DNA from: Bradyrhizobium sp. WSM3983
GTDB lineage: Bacteria; Pseudomonadota; Alphaproteobacteria; Rhizobiales; Xanthobacteraceae
Direction: 5' to 3'
Length of the DNA: 64,000 bases
Assembly (NCBI RefSeq): GCF_000473045.1
Contig: NZ_AXAY01000006.1
Coordinates: 186,001-250,000 of the forward strand
The position numbers and the translations under genes are program-made. Of the stretch, positions 50,373 through 58,722 are shown piece after piece (the stretch's first letter is position 1; each line of letters begins with the position of its first letter). The notes below the pieces were generated by a model. It worked only from the letters and a program-made list of their open reading frames with translations. It did not search any database and was not told the DNA's origin.

Positions 50373-51373
50373 CCGCAAAGCCGCTCATTGCGCTGGCGAT
50401 GGGAGACCCCGCCGGCATCAGCCCCGAGCTGACCGCCAAGCTCGTGGCGCTGGACGAGATCCGTGCGCGCGCCCGTCTCGTCGTGATCGGCGATCGCCGC
50501 ATCTTCGCCGAGGGCGCCCGCGTCGCTGGCCTCACGCCGGAGCTGGCGACGGTGGAGCAGGGCGCCGACTTTCGTGCAGCGAAGGGCGATGCGCTGTTCG
50601 TCGATCTCGGCCATCTCGATCCCCGGGACGTCGAGCCGAAAACCGCGACCCTGGCCGGCGGGACATTCGCCCTCGCGAATTACCGCCACGCGCTCGAGCT
50701 TGCCCGCGACGGTCGCGTCGATGCCGTCTGCTTCACGCCGTTCAACAAGCAGGCGATGCGGTATGCCCGCGCCGACTATGACGACGAGATCGCGTTCTCC
50801 GCGGAGATTGCCGGTCTCAAGACGCCGGCCAGCGAATTCAACGTTCTGGGCGAGCTCTGGAATGCGCGGGTCACCTCGCACATCCCGCTCAAGGACGTCG
50901 CGGCAAAGCTCTCCGGCGAACGCATCCAGCGCGCGCTCACGCTGACCGATGCCTGCATGCGCAATGCCGGCTTTGCGCGGCCGCGTATCGCGGTCGCAGG
51001 CCTCAATCCGCATGCCGGCGACGGTGGCAATTTCGGTCGCGAGGAGATCGATGTGATCGCGCCGGTGGTCGCGGCCGGCCAGCGCGATGGCATTGCCGTG
51101 GAGGGGCCGTTTCCCGCCGACACCGTGTTCCTGCGCGCCAAGGCCGGCGCCTTCGATGCGGTGCTGACGATGTATCACGACCAGGGCCAGATCGCGATGA
51201 AGCTGATGGGGTTCGATCGCGGCGTGACCCTGCTCGGTGGCTTCCCGTTTCCGATCTGCACGCCCGCGCACGGCACCGCCTACGACATCGCAGGGCAGGG
51301 CATCGCATCGACCGGCGCCAGCCGCGCCGCAGTGCTGCTCGCGGCGGAGATGGCCGGGCGGCGCATCGCCTGA
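50369..51373 (+). CDS. PdxA-like NAD-dependent dehydrogenase
   Basis: A 334-residue member of the PdxA family (4-hydroxythreonine-4-phosphate dehydrogenase). It has MGDPAGISPE at the N-terminus, GLNPHAGDGGNFGREE, MYHDQGQIAMKLMGF and TPAHGTAYDIAGQG, which supply metal ligands and the phosphate site. Coupling to tctA and the catabolic operon suggests a PdxA2-type role in oxidising a hydroxy-acid or its phosphate rather than vitamin B6 synthesis. No pdxJ or ksgA lies near, as is often seen for true pdxA. Confidence 0.88.
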   Translation: MTAKPLIALAMGDPAGISPELTAKLVALDEIRARARLVVIGDRRIFAEGARVAGLTPELATVEQGADFRAAKGDALFVDLGHLDPRDVEPKTATLAGGTFALANYRHALELARDGRVDAVCFTPFNKQAMRYARADYDDEIAFSAEIAGLKTPASEFNVLGELWNARVTSHIPLKDVAAKLSGERIQRALTLTDACMRNAGFARPRIAVAGLNPHAGDGGNFGREEIDVIAPVVAAGQRDGIAVEGPFPADTVFLRAKAGAFDAVLTMYHDQGQIAMKLMGFDRGVTLLGGFPFPICTPAHGTAYDIAGQGIASTGASRAAVLLAAEMAGRRIA

Positions 51374-51478
51374 TTGGTAACCGGGCTTACTCACTTCAGG
51401 AAAAACTGGAAACTTCCGCCGTGGAGCCGAGTTGCCAATCCGACGAACGTCTCCTCGTCGGAGCGTCGGAGCTGGAAC

Positions 51479-52489
51479 ATGGCCGAGCAGGTGCCACGCG
51501 CGGCAGTGAGAATCGCCTTCGTCGTCACGCTCTTCGCATTGACGGCCGCACCAGCGCTCGCCGCCGGAATGGACGCGGCCGCGATCGCTTCCGCCGAGCC
51601 TTCGAAGAAGACCCTCTCGAACGCAAAGCCGACCCCGGCGGGCGTGCGCCTGCAGGTCCTGCTGGACAGGGCGCACTTCTCTCCGGGCGAGATCGACGGC
51701 AAATTCGGAGAGAACGCCAGGAAGGCGCTTCGCGCTTATGCGGAAGCGCGGCAATTGCCAAGCTCGGATGAGCTGACGGAGGACGTCTGGAAGGCGCTGC
51801 AGGCGGACGGCCGGCCGCCGATGGGGACCTATACCATCATCGACAAGGACGTCGCAGGCCCGTTCCTGCACAAGCTTCCAGCCAGGATGGAGGACATGAA
51901 GGACATTCCGAAACTCGGCTACACCAGTCCGCGCGAAGCGCTGGCCGAGAAGTTTCACATGAGCGAACAGCTGCTGGCGGCGCTCAATTCGGGACGCCAT
52001 TTCGATCACGCCGGCGAGACCATCGCCGTCGTTGATACGAGCGACGCAGGAAGCGCTGCGCCTGCCAAGGCCGGCAGAGTGGAGATCGATAAGACGCGGC
52101 AAACCGTAAAACTGTTCGACAAGTCGAATGCGCTGATCGGCTTTTATCCGGCAACCGTGGGCAGCGAGGAGAAGCCGTCGCCCTCAGGCACGCTGAAGGT
52201 CACCGAGATCGATCCCAATCCGACCTACCGCTACAATCCCGCTTATCACTTCAAGGGCGTGCATTCCCGAAAGCCGTTTAAGATCATGCCCGGTCCGAAC
52301 AATCCGGTCGGCACGGTGTGGATCAACCTGTCCGCCGACGGCTACGGCATCCATGGCACGCCGTCGCCGCAAAATATCTCCAAGCGACAATCGCATGGTT
52401 GCGTGCGTCTGACGAATTGGGACGCCGAACGCGTCGCAGCCAGCGTCGCGAAAGGGACGCCGGTCGCGTTCGTGGAAGGCGGCGGATGA
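51479..52489 (+). CDS. L,D-transpeptidase (YkuD) with peptidoglycan-binding domain
   Basis: A 336-residue exported protein (hydrophobic signal about 12-33). Residues ~55-110 form a peptidoglycan-binding-1 domain (LQVLLDRAHFSPGEIDGKFGENARKAL). The YkuD catalytic domain covers ~200-330 with the His in YGIHGTPSP and the active Cys in SHGCVRL. It makes 3-3 cross-links or attaches lipoproteins to peptidoglycan in the periplasm. ATG at 51479 has GGAG in good position; the longer ORF from 51374 lacks a signal peptide. Confidence 0.92.
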   Translation: MAEQVPRAAVRIAFVVTLFALTAAPALAAGMDAAAIASAEPSKKTLSNAKPTPAGVRLQVLLDRAHFSPGEIDGKFGENARKALRAYAEARQLPSSDELTEDVWKALQADGRPPMGTYTIIDKDVAGPFLHKLPARMEDMKDIPKLGYTSPREALAEKFHMSEQLLAALNSGRHFDHAGETIAVVDTSDAGSAAPAKAGRVEIDKTRQTVKLFDKSNALIGFYPATVGSEEKPSPSGTLKVTEIDPNPTYRYNPAYHFKGVHSRKPFKIMPGPNNPVGTVWINLSADGYGIHGTPSPQNISKRQSHGCVRLTNWDAERVAASVAKGTPVAFVEGGG

Positions 52490-52525
52490 TGCCAGCGCCG
52501 GTCGCGAAGGCCGGAAGACAGATCC

Positions 52526-53269
52526 TCAGACGCTCGTAAGCCAGGTTGCGAGTGGCGTTTTTCCAAGCCGCGCCTCGCCGAGCGGGATCAGCGAAGTGTC
52601 GCCAATGGGGGCGCCGTAGTACTGCGCCGTGCGGTCTCCCATCACAGGGCGGCTGTCGCCGGCCGCCTTCAGGCGCCGCGCGACGAACTCATTGAAGGGA
52701 GCCTTCTCGGGACCAGCGAGATCGATCGTGCCGTTCAGTGGTCGCCCTGTGGCGACCTCCGCGAGGCAATCGGCCACGTCGTCGGAGGCAATCGGCTGAA
52801 ACAGTGCTGATGGGACGACAATCTTGCCGGCAGTCACACCCGCTTCGCCGATGGCGCCGAGGAATTCGAAGAACTGGGTGGCACGCACGATCGAGTAGGG
52901 GACAGAAGAGCCCTTGACGACCGTCTCCTGCGCGAGCTTGGCACGGAAATAGGCGATGTCGGGCGAGCGGTCGGTCCCCACGATCGACAGCGCGACATGG
53001 TGCTTGACGCCAGCTTTCGCCTCGGCAGCGACGAGGTTCTTGCTTGAACGCTCGAAGAATTCGAGCACGGCGGCAGGCTCCCAGGATGGCGAATTGGCGA
53101 CGTCGACGACGACATCCGCGCCAGTCAGCACTGTGGCGAGGCCTTCCCCCGTCACGGCATTCACGCCGGACTTCGGCGAGGCCGCAATGGCCTCATGGCC
53201 CTGTTGCTTGAGCTTCGCCACGAGCTTGGATCCGATCAACCCGGTCCCGCCGATCACGACAATCTTCAT
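52526..53269 (-). CDS. NmrA-like NAD(P)-binding protein (atypical SDR)
   Basis: A 247-residue atypical SDR/NmrA-type protein with the N-terminal Rossmann loop VVIGGTGLIGSKLV, ADVVVDVANSPSW, HHVALSIVGTDRS and YFRAKLAQETVVKGSSVPYSIVRATQFFEFLG. Proteins of this group act as NADPH-dependent oxidoreductases or redox sensors, often near HxlR or sigma-factor regulators. None is adjacent. The 260-base gap upstream (53270-53531) shows no gene. Confidence 0.9.
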   Translation of the reverse strand: MKIVVIGGTGLIGSKLVAKLKQQGHEAIAASPKSGVNAVTGEGLATVLTGADVVVDVANSPSWEPAAVLEFFERSSKNLVAAEAKAGVKHHVALSIVGTDRSPDIAYFRAKLAQETVVKGSSVPYSIVRATQFFEFLGAIGEAGVTAGKIVVPSALFQPIASDDVADCLAEVATGRPLNGTIDLAGPEKAPFNEFVARRLKAAGDSRPVMGDRTAQYYGAPIGDTSLIPLGEARLGKTPLATWLTSV

Positions 53270-53531
53270 GCATGTCTCCTCAACATTTCGGAACGTGAGT
53301 TGACCAAATCCAGCGCATGCTCACGCTCTCTTGCTGCTAAACGTGATGCGAGATGCATCTTAACAGAGTTGCTGGGCACGCTCTTGCCTGTAACGGGCCA
53401 GACTTGCCGGAAAATGCTCAGGAGCCGTGCGTTCCTAGAAAAATTGGTAAGGGAGCATTCCCTTTGGCTCGACGGAATGATCGTCCCGCCAGTTTCCCGC
53501 AGCCAAGGTGATCTCTATCCAACCGCTGGGC

Positions 53532-55637
53532 TCATGCCGCAGCTCCCGTATTCCGGACCGCCGCGCGAAAACGCCGGGCATGAAACTCCGCGATGCCGTC
53601 CTTGGGATAGTCGTGCAGGAAGCCGGAGAGCCGGACCAGGGTGGTGTCGGCCGCGCCGTCCTGGGCGATCGCCGCAAAGACCTCGTCCCAGCGTTGGCAC
53701 ATGATAATTTCGGCCTCATTGGCCAGCGCCAGCTCGCCACGCAGCTCGCTGATCTGTATCGGCTCGGCAAATCCCTTCGGTGTGATGCTGTCGACGCTGC
53801 GGAACAGGAACGCATCGCCGACACGGGCGCGCACGGCGGCACTGACCAGCACGCGTGTGCCGTAGTTCTTGTTGAGGCCTTCGAGCCGTGACGCCAGGTT
53901 CACGGTGGCGCCGAGCGTGGTGTAGTTCATCCGGTCGCTGGAGCCGACATTGCCGATCACGGCGTCGCCGACATGTAGGCCGTACCGCGTGTCGTAGGGC
54001 GGCCAGCCCTCGCGCCGAAACTCCTTGTTCAGGGCCTCATTGGCGGCAAGGCAGGAGAGAACGGCGCGGCAGGCGTTGAGGGTGTGATCGGGATCGTCCG
54101 CTGGCGCATTCCAGAGCGCCATCACGGCGTCGCCGATATATTTGTCGACTGTGCCCTGGTGCCGCATGATCTCGTCCGACAGCGCCGCGAAATAGCGCGA
54201 GGTGTAGATCATCACCTGCGACGGATCGGCCCGCTCGGTCTTGGCCGTGAACTCGGCGACGTCAGTGAACAACACCGTGACCTCGCGCCTGCTGCCGCCG
54301 AGACGGAGCGACGAGCCGGTCTCGATCAGTTGCCGCACAATAGGGCGCGGAATGAAGCTCGCAAAGCTGCTGACCACGCTGCGCATGGTGAAGACCGAGC
54401 GGCCGAGCTCCTCGATCTCGGCGATGGCGGAATGGATGCGCGGCCGTTCCGCGATGTCGAAGCGCTGGATCGCGTCGGTCTCTTCGACCAGTTTTCGCAG
54501 CGGCTCCGCCATCCGTGACCCCAGCCAGAACGCGAACGGCAGCGTGGCGCCGACGAAGGCCAGCGCCAGCGCGAACAGTGTGCGGCGCTCGTTGATGATC
54601 CGGGCGTAGAATTCGTCGAGCGGCGCGACGATCGCGAGCCGGACGTTGGCCGAACCGGCCGTATCGAGCCGGTGGACCGCCGCGATATAGGTCCGGCCCG
54701 CCGCGTCATTGAAGAATTGCTGGGCCGAACCGCCGTCGCGCCAGGAGCGGATGATTGGGACCAGCGCGGGCAGCTTGAGCGCGCCGATCTGCGGCAGATC
54801 GTCCTGCCGCTCCGGGATCTCCGTCATCAGGCGGCTCATCTCGGGATGGCCAACGATGCGCTCGGCATCGTTGAACAGGAAGGCCAGCCCCGATTGGCCG
54901 ATCCTCTGCTCCGCCAGCATGTCCTCGAACCGGTTCAGCAGCACGTCGCCGGCAACGACGCCGTGGCGGCCTTCTTTCAGCGGCGTCCGCAGCGTGTAGC
55001 CGGGCTCGCCCGTGGCGTAGAAGACGTAAGGCCCGGTCAGCAGCGTCTTGTCGTTCTTGAACGCCTCGACATACCAGGGCCGCTTCCGTGGGTCATAGCC
55101 GGCGGGCCCCACGACTTCCGTAACCTCGATCAGGTTCTCCGACAGATACTGCGTGACCGGTACGCTGCCTGCGGTGCGCGAGATCACGACCAGCCGGAAC
55201 ACCGCATCCTGATCGACCTTCAGCCCCGCCCGGAACGCCGGTCTGGCGCGATCGATCACGTCCATCTCGATGAACGAGCCGTCCTCGTAGCCGACGTAGA
55301 GATTGAACAGCCGCGGATTGTTGCGCAGCATCGCCGCCATCAAGCTGTAGAGCCACGAATTGTCGGCGATGTCGGCTTCCTGGATCGCGGGCAGGCCGGA
55401 CAGGATGTCGAGATTGTCGCGCACATTCTTGAACTGCTCGTCGACGTGATCGGCGCCTAACTGCGCGACCTTCTCGATGAAGCCGGAGGCTGCGGTTCGC
55501 GTGATCACAGTCACGCGCTCAAAACTGAGATAGACCAGCGTCAGGCCCACGAGCAGCACCACGCCCAGGAACACCGTGATGATCGATGTCTGGAAGCCGA
55601 TGCGGAATTGCCGCTTGCTGCTTGTCTCTCCGGTCAT
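53532..55637 (-). CDS. Membrane adenylate/guanylate cyclase with Cache sensor
   Basis: A 701-residue sensor enzyme: transmembrane helix ~15-37, a periplasmic dCache-type domain (~40-345) with RKRPWYVEAFKN and YVFYATGEPGYTLR, a second helix (~350-372), a HAMP-like linker, and a class III cyclase domain (~445-640). The metal-binding Asp residues are in LFTDVAEF and DKYIGDAVMALW, and the transition-state Asn/Arg in TTLGATVNLASRLEGL. Lys in VDKYIGD with Thr in TTLG suggests ATP as substrate. Its start codon overlaps the stop of a small frameshifted gene upstream. Confidence 0.93.
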   Translation of the reverse strand: MTGETSSKRQFRIGFQTSIITVFLGVVLLVGLTLVYLSFERVTVITRTAASGFIEKVAQLGADHVDEQFKNVRDNLDILSGLPAIQEADIADNSWLYSLMAAMLRNNPRLFNLYVGYEDGSFIEMDVIDRARPAFRAGLKVDQDAVFRLVVISRTAGSVPVTQYLSENLIEVTEVVGPAGYDPRKRPWYVEAFKNDKTLLTGPYVFYATGEPGYTLRTPLKEGRHGVVAGDVLLNRFEDMLAEQRIGQSGLAFLFNDAERIVGHPEMSRLMTEIPERQDDLPQIGALKLPALVPIIRSWRDGGSAQQFFNDAAGRTYIAAVHRLDTAGSANVRLAIVAPLDEFYARIINERRTLFALALAFVGATLPFAFWLGSRMAEPLRKLVEETDAIQRFDIAERPRIHSAIAEIEELGRSVFTMRSVVSSFASFIPRPIVRQLIETGSSLRLGGSRREVTVLFTDVAEFTAKTERADPSQVMIYTSRYFAALSDEIMRHQGTVDKYIGDAVMALWNAPADDPDHTLNACRAVLSCLAANEALNKEFRREGWPPYDTRYGLHVGDAVIGNVGSSDRMNYTTLGATVNLASRLEGLNKNYGTRVLVSAAVRARVGDAFLFRSVDSITPKGFAEPIQISELRGELALANEAEIIMCQRWDEVFAAIAQDGAADTTLVRLSGFLHDYPKDGIAEFHARRFRAAVRNTGAAA

Positions 55638-55836
55638 CGGAGCTGCGTGACGCCTCCGTCAGTACTTTCGAACAATCGGTTCTGTCGCGGCCGGCGCGTC
55701 ACGAAGCCGATCGCCGCGCCCGCGGCGATCGCACCGCCTCCCGGCCAATGGAGGATATTCCCAACAGGAGCTTTCGGCGATTGATCGTCTGGTCAGCCTC
55801 GGATTGGTTGTTGTTCTTCTCCAACTCGCTGCTCAT
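55634..55836 (-). pseudogene. Frameshifted small gene coupled to the cyclase
   Basis: From ATG 55836 one frame reads MSSELEKNNNQSEADQTINR and stops at 55699. Another frame gives a protein-like stretch from SPKAPVGNILHW through GGGAIAAGAAIGFV to TDGGVTQLR and stops at 55634, overlapping the cyclase start (ATGA). Together they look like a ~66-residue one-helix membrane protein interrupted by a frameshift near 55785. The first frame also resembles a twin-arginine signal (NRRKLLLG), so an alternative is the stump of an exported protein. Sequencing error is possible. Confidence 0.45.
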
Positions 55837-55845
55837 GCGATACTC

Positions 55846-56856
55846 CTATGTTGCAGCAGATCCTTGTTCGTGGTGAATGACGAGCGGCATCCGCACCACG
55901 CAGCGGAAGCCGACATGGCTGGTCGAGGTATCGTCCGGCTCGGCGTGCCGTGCGGCGGGGCGATAGCGGCGGCAGTAATTGGGTGCGCAGAGATGCGAGC
56001 CGCCCTTCAGGACCTTGCGGGGAATCCTGATGTCGGGGAGGCGAGGGTCGTAGCTGGCGTCCTCGTGGCCTCCACGGGGATTTTGTGGAATGCAGCAGGG
56101 TTTTGCAGCTTCTGCCGCGTGTCTGGCCGACCACCAGTCGGAGGTCCATTCCCAGACATTGCCGATCATGTCGTAGAGGCCGTAGCCGTTCGGTGGGAAA
56201 GCCATGACCGGCGAGGTACGCTCGTACCCATCCTCGCCGAAATCCCGGACGGGGAAGTTGCCCTGCCAGATATTGGCCATGTGCTTGCCACCCGGCATAA
56301 GCGCATCGCCCCAGGCGAACTCTTCGGCCTCGAGGCCGCCGCGCGCGGCAAACTCCCACTCGGCCTCCGTCGGCAGGTCCTTGCCGGCCCAACGAGCATA
56401 GGCCGCCGCATCGCTATAGGAGACGTGCACCACCGGATGGTCGTCGAGACCCCTGATGTTGCTGCCGGGGCCGTAAGGATGGCGCCAGTTGGCGCCGCGC
56501 ATGAAGGACCACCACTGGCTCCAGTCGGTGAGGTCGGTGATGCGCGGCAGCGGCGAGAACACCAGCGATCCCGCGTAGAGCATTTCCTTCAGTGCGCCGG
56601 GATAGTCCCTGGGATCCGGAACGATCTGCGCTTCAGTGACATGGCCGGTCGCGTTGACGAACAGCTTGAACTGTCGGTTGGTGACCGGCGTACGATCGAT
56701 CCAGAAGCCGTCGACGGAGACGCGATGGCTCGGCGCCTCCTCGGGATAATGATGGTCGGACCCCATGCGAAAGGTCCCGCCGGGAATGAAGACCATCTCG
56801 CCGGTCTTCACATCATCCGGCAGCCACTCGCAGTGACCAAGATCCGCCCGCAGCAT
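55846..56856 (-). CDS. Formylglycine-generating enzyme (SUMF1/FGE family)
   Basis: A 336-residue FGE-sulfatase domain protein that would convert a Cys (or Ser context) in sulfatases to formylglycine. It has MVFIPGGTFRMGSDHHYPEEAPSHRV, LPTEAEWEFAARGG, GNVWEWTSDWW, and crucially the active-site cysteine pair in GGSHLCAPNYCRRYR (C290, C295), so it looks like a true aerobic FGE and not merely a C-type lectin-like relative. ATG at 56856 has GGAG upstream; a GTG at 56877 is an alternative. No sulfatase gene is present in the window. Confidence 0.92.
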   Translation of the reverse strand: MLRADLGHCEWLPDDVKTGEMVFIPGGTFRMGSDHHYPEEAPSHRVSVDGFWIDRTPVTNRQFKLFVNATGHVTEAQIVPDPRDYPGALKEMLYAGSLVFSPLPRITDLTDWSQWWSFMRGANWRHPYGPGSNIRGLDDHPVVHVSYSDAAAYARWAGKDLPTEAEWEFAARGGLEAEEFAWGDALMPGGKHMANIWQGNFPVRDFGEDGYERTSPVMAFPPNGYGLYDMIGNVWEWTSDWWSARHAAEAAKPCCIPQNPRGGHEDASYDPRLPDIRIPRKVLKGGSHLCAPNYCRRYRPAARHAEPDDTSTSHVGFRCVVRMPLVIHHEQGSAAT

Positions 56857-57359
56857 AGTGGAAACTCCGATACGCACATTCCACTGACGCTACGGTGCGG
56901 ACTTTGACAGACTTCGACGGCGGTACATTGCCCGGCATGTTGGACGCATGGTCTGGTTCCCTCTTTTTTGGCGTTCGGGGAGAGGAAGACGCGGCATTGC
57001 GTCAACATCTCTTTCCTTTGCGTGCCCGCATTCCAGCACGCGGCTCATAGTTGCCGCGTGCACTTCTGCCATCCGCAGAGCGCTTTCGATCGATATCGCT
57101 AAGGTTGCAAAAGGTATCCGAAGATTGGACTGCTGTGATGTGCAGTTTGTGCCAGTACGCGGGAGCAGCAGGTGAGACTTAATTGACCCATGTCGCAAAT
57201 TCCTCAACCCCCAGGGTTATGTAGCGCAAACCTCGCGTCAAATTCGGCGCTGATTTGCCTCAAAACGCGAGGTCAGTCTGCCGCACCCACCTCGCGTTGT
57301 AGTGGTATTTCATTGCCGCCTGCCGCAGAATAGTCGCGCTTCAGTAACAGAGTACAGCC
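56857..57359. other. Intergenic region between FGE and araC genes
   Basis: About 500 bases, less GC-rich than the surroundings. Short frames (for example 56948-57175 plus) lack ribosome sites and family resemblance. The only clear structure is near the araC gene: three copies of a 9-mer (57230-57297), described separately, and a small palindrome AACCC-CCA-GGGTT at 57206-57218. Confidence 0.5.
57230..57297. promoter_or_regulatory. Three ACCTCGCGT boxes upstream of an araC gene
   Basis: ACCTCGCGT occurs at 57230-57238 and 57289-57297, and its inverse ACGCGAGGT at 57265-57273. Spacing between starts is 35 and 24 bases. The cluster ends 62 bases before the AraC start, as expected for autoregulatory or looping AraC sites. 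Confidence 0.55.
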
Positions 57360-58346
57360 ATGGGGAAATTCCTTCTGGTTGATTCGCGTAAGCTGGACGG
57401 TTTCGAAGGACTTCATCAGGCCGTTCACGGCTCGCATGTCGATGTGATGCAGCTCGGACGTGGACGGCTGCGTGGAACGCTGTCGCACATCGGTATCGGC
57501 GACTTTTCGCTTAGCATCGGCAGCTTCAACGTCGGCATGCGCACGCAACGTGTGTCCAGCGACGACAAGCTGATCATCGGAATGCTGCTCGCGGCCGAGC
57601 AGCGCGTCGCCCACTGGTCGTTCGATATGCAGCCCAACGATGTGCTCGTGATCCCGCCGCTGCTCGAGCATGATGGGGTCTTCCACGGCGCATCCGCTTA
57701 CGCTGCGATGCGCCTCGATCTCAACGACGTTGCGTCTCTGTTTGGCGGCGAAGCGAGGCTCAGCGATCCCGACACCTGGCGCAGCCGCGGTCATTTCAGA
57801 GCCGACACTGCAAACGGCGCGATCGCCACGCGCCGTCTGGTTGCGATCATGTCGCATCTGCGCACCAACGAGCTGGGCTTGACGCAATCGACCGCCGAAT
57901 ACTGGAAGCGGGCGATCGTCGAGTGCATGGCGGTCAACGTGATGTCGTCGCTTCCCCCCGATGATAGCGGATGGCTGCCTTCGGCACGACGGCTGATCCG
58001 CAGGGTCGAGGACTATCTCGACGAGACCGGCACGCGCCCGGTTCACGTGTCGGAGATCTGTGCCGCGCTGGGCGTGTCGCGACGGACCTTGCACCGCGCC
58101 TTTCAAGAGGTGTTCGGTCTCGGCCCGGCGAGCTTCCTCCGGCACAAGCGGCTCTGCGCCGTTCATTCCATCCTGCACGAGAGCGCACCAGGCTCGACCA
58201 CCGTGGCGGCCGTTGCGATGGGGCAGGGCTTTTACGAACTCGGTCGGTTCGCGCAATACTACCTTGCGATGTTCGGGGAGCGCCCGTCACAGACGCTCGG
58301 ACTGGCAACATTGCCGACAGCCGGCGAGGGCGTCGCCAGAGCCTAG
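57360..58346 (+). CDS. AraC-family transcriptional regulator
   Basis: A 328-residue regulator with an N-terminal ligand domain (about 1-210; DVLVIPPLLEHDGVFHGAS resembles a cupin-like fold) and a C-terminal AraC double helix-turn-helix (about 225-325): VSEICAALGVSRRTLHRAFQEVFGLGPASFLRHKRL and VAAVAMGQGFYELGRFAQYYLAMFGERPSQTL. It is divergent from the FGE gene and follows the three ACCTCGCGT boxes. Ligand and targets unknown. Confidence 0.93.
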   Translation: MGKFLLVDSRKLDGFEGLHQAVHGSHVDVMQLGRGRLRGTLSHIGIGDFSLSIGSFNVGMRTQRVSSDDKLIIGMLLAAEQRVAHWSFDMQPNDVLVIPPLLEHDGVFHGASAYAAMRLDLNDVASLFGGEARLSDPDTWRSRGHFRADTANGAIATRRLVAIMSHLRTNELGLTQSTAEYWKRAIVECMAVNVMSSLPPDDSGWLPSARRLIRRVEDYLDETGTRPVHVSEICAALGVSRRTLHRAFQEVFGLGPASFLRHKRLCAVHSILHESAPGSTTVAAVAMGQGFYELGRFAQYYLAMFGERPSQTLGLATLPTAGEGVARA

Positions 58347-58357
58347 CGCCGCCGGGG

Positions 58358-58620
58358 CTACGACGATGGCGCGCGTGTCCCTACGCGTTCGACGAGGCGG
58401 ATCAAATAGCCGTCGGGATCCTGGACCAGGAATTCGCGCTGCCCGACCTCCTGATCGCCGACCCGATACCAGGCCTCGTTCGGCGGTTCGTAGAGCGCCC
58501 AATTGGCTTCGCCGAGTGCTCTCAGCACTGGATCGATGCCGTCGACGACCATCTGGAAATTGATGCCATGTCCGAATGGACGCTACATCTCGGCCGTCTC
58601 CCAGCGTCCGTTCATGCCGG
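58358..58620 (-). pseudogene. Truncated VOC/glyoxalase-fold protein with internal stop
   Basis: On the minus strand the frame reads GMNGRWETAEM, then TAG (58583-58585), then RPFGHGINFQMVVDGIDPVL and WYRVGDQEVGQREFLVQDPDGYLIRL, ending at 58358. This is the second half of a VOC (bleomycin-resistance/glyoxalase) protein. The first beta-alpha-beta unit is missing upstream and the TAG replaces a sense codon, so it is a relic. A downstream ATG (58552) could still express a 64-residue piece. Confidence 0.7.
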
Positions 58621-58722
58621 TGTTTTGCCCGACGTGTCAAACGGCCAACGAAAACCGTTGAGAAAATAACCCCGCAGCTACTGTGCATGGGGTTGTTTTC
58701 AAGATCTGGGACGGCTCCAGCC

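Noticed and set aside
55699..55836. Complete Tat-secreted protein
   Set aside because: NRRKLLLG looks like a Tat motif, but the frame stops after 45 codons without a hydrophobic region of normal length or a mature part. It is treated as part of a frameshifted gene.
57230..57297. Iterons of a replication origin
   Set aside because: Only three 9-mers, one inverted, beside a regulator gene; no rep gene, AT-rich stretch or DnaA boxes nearby.
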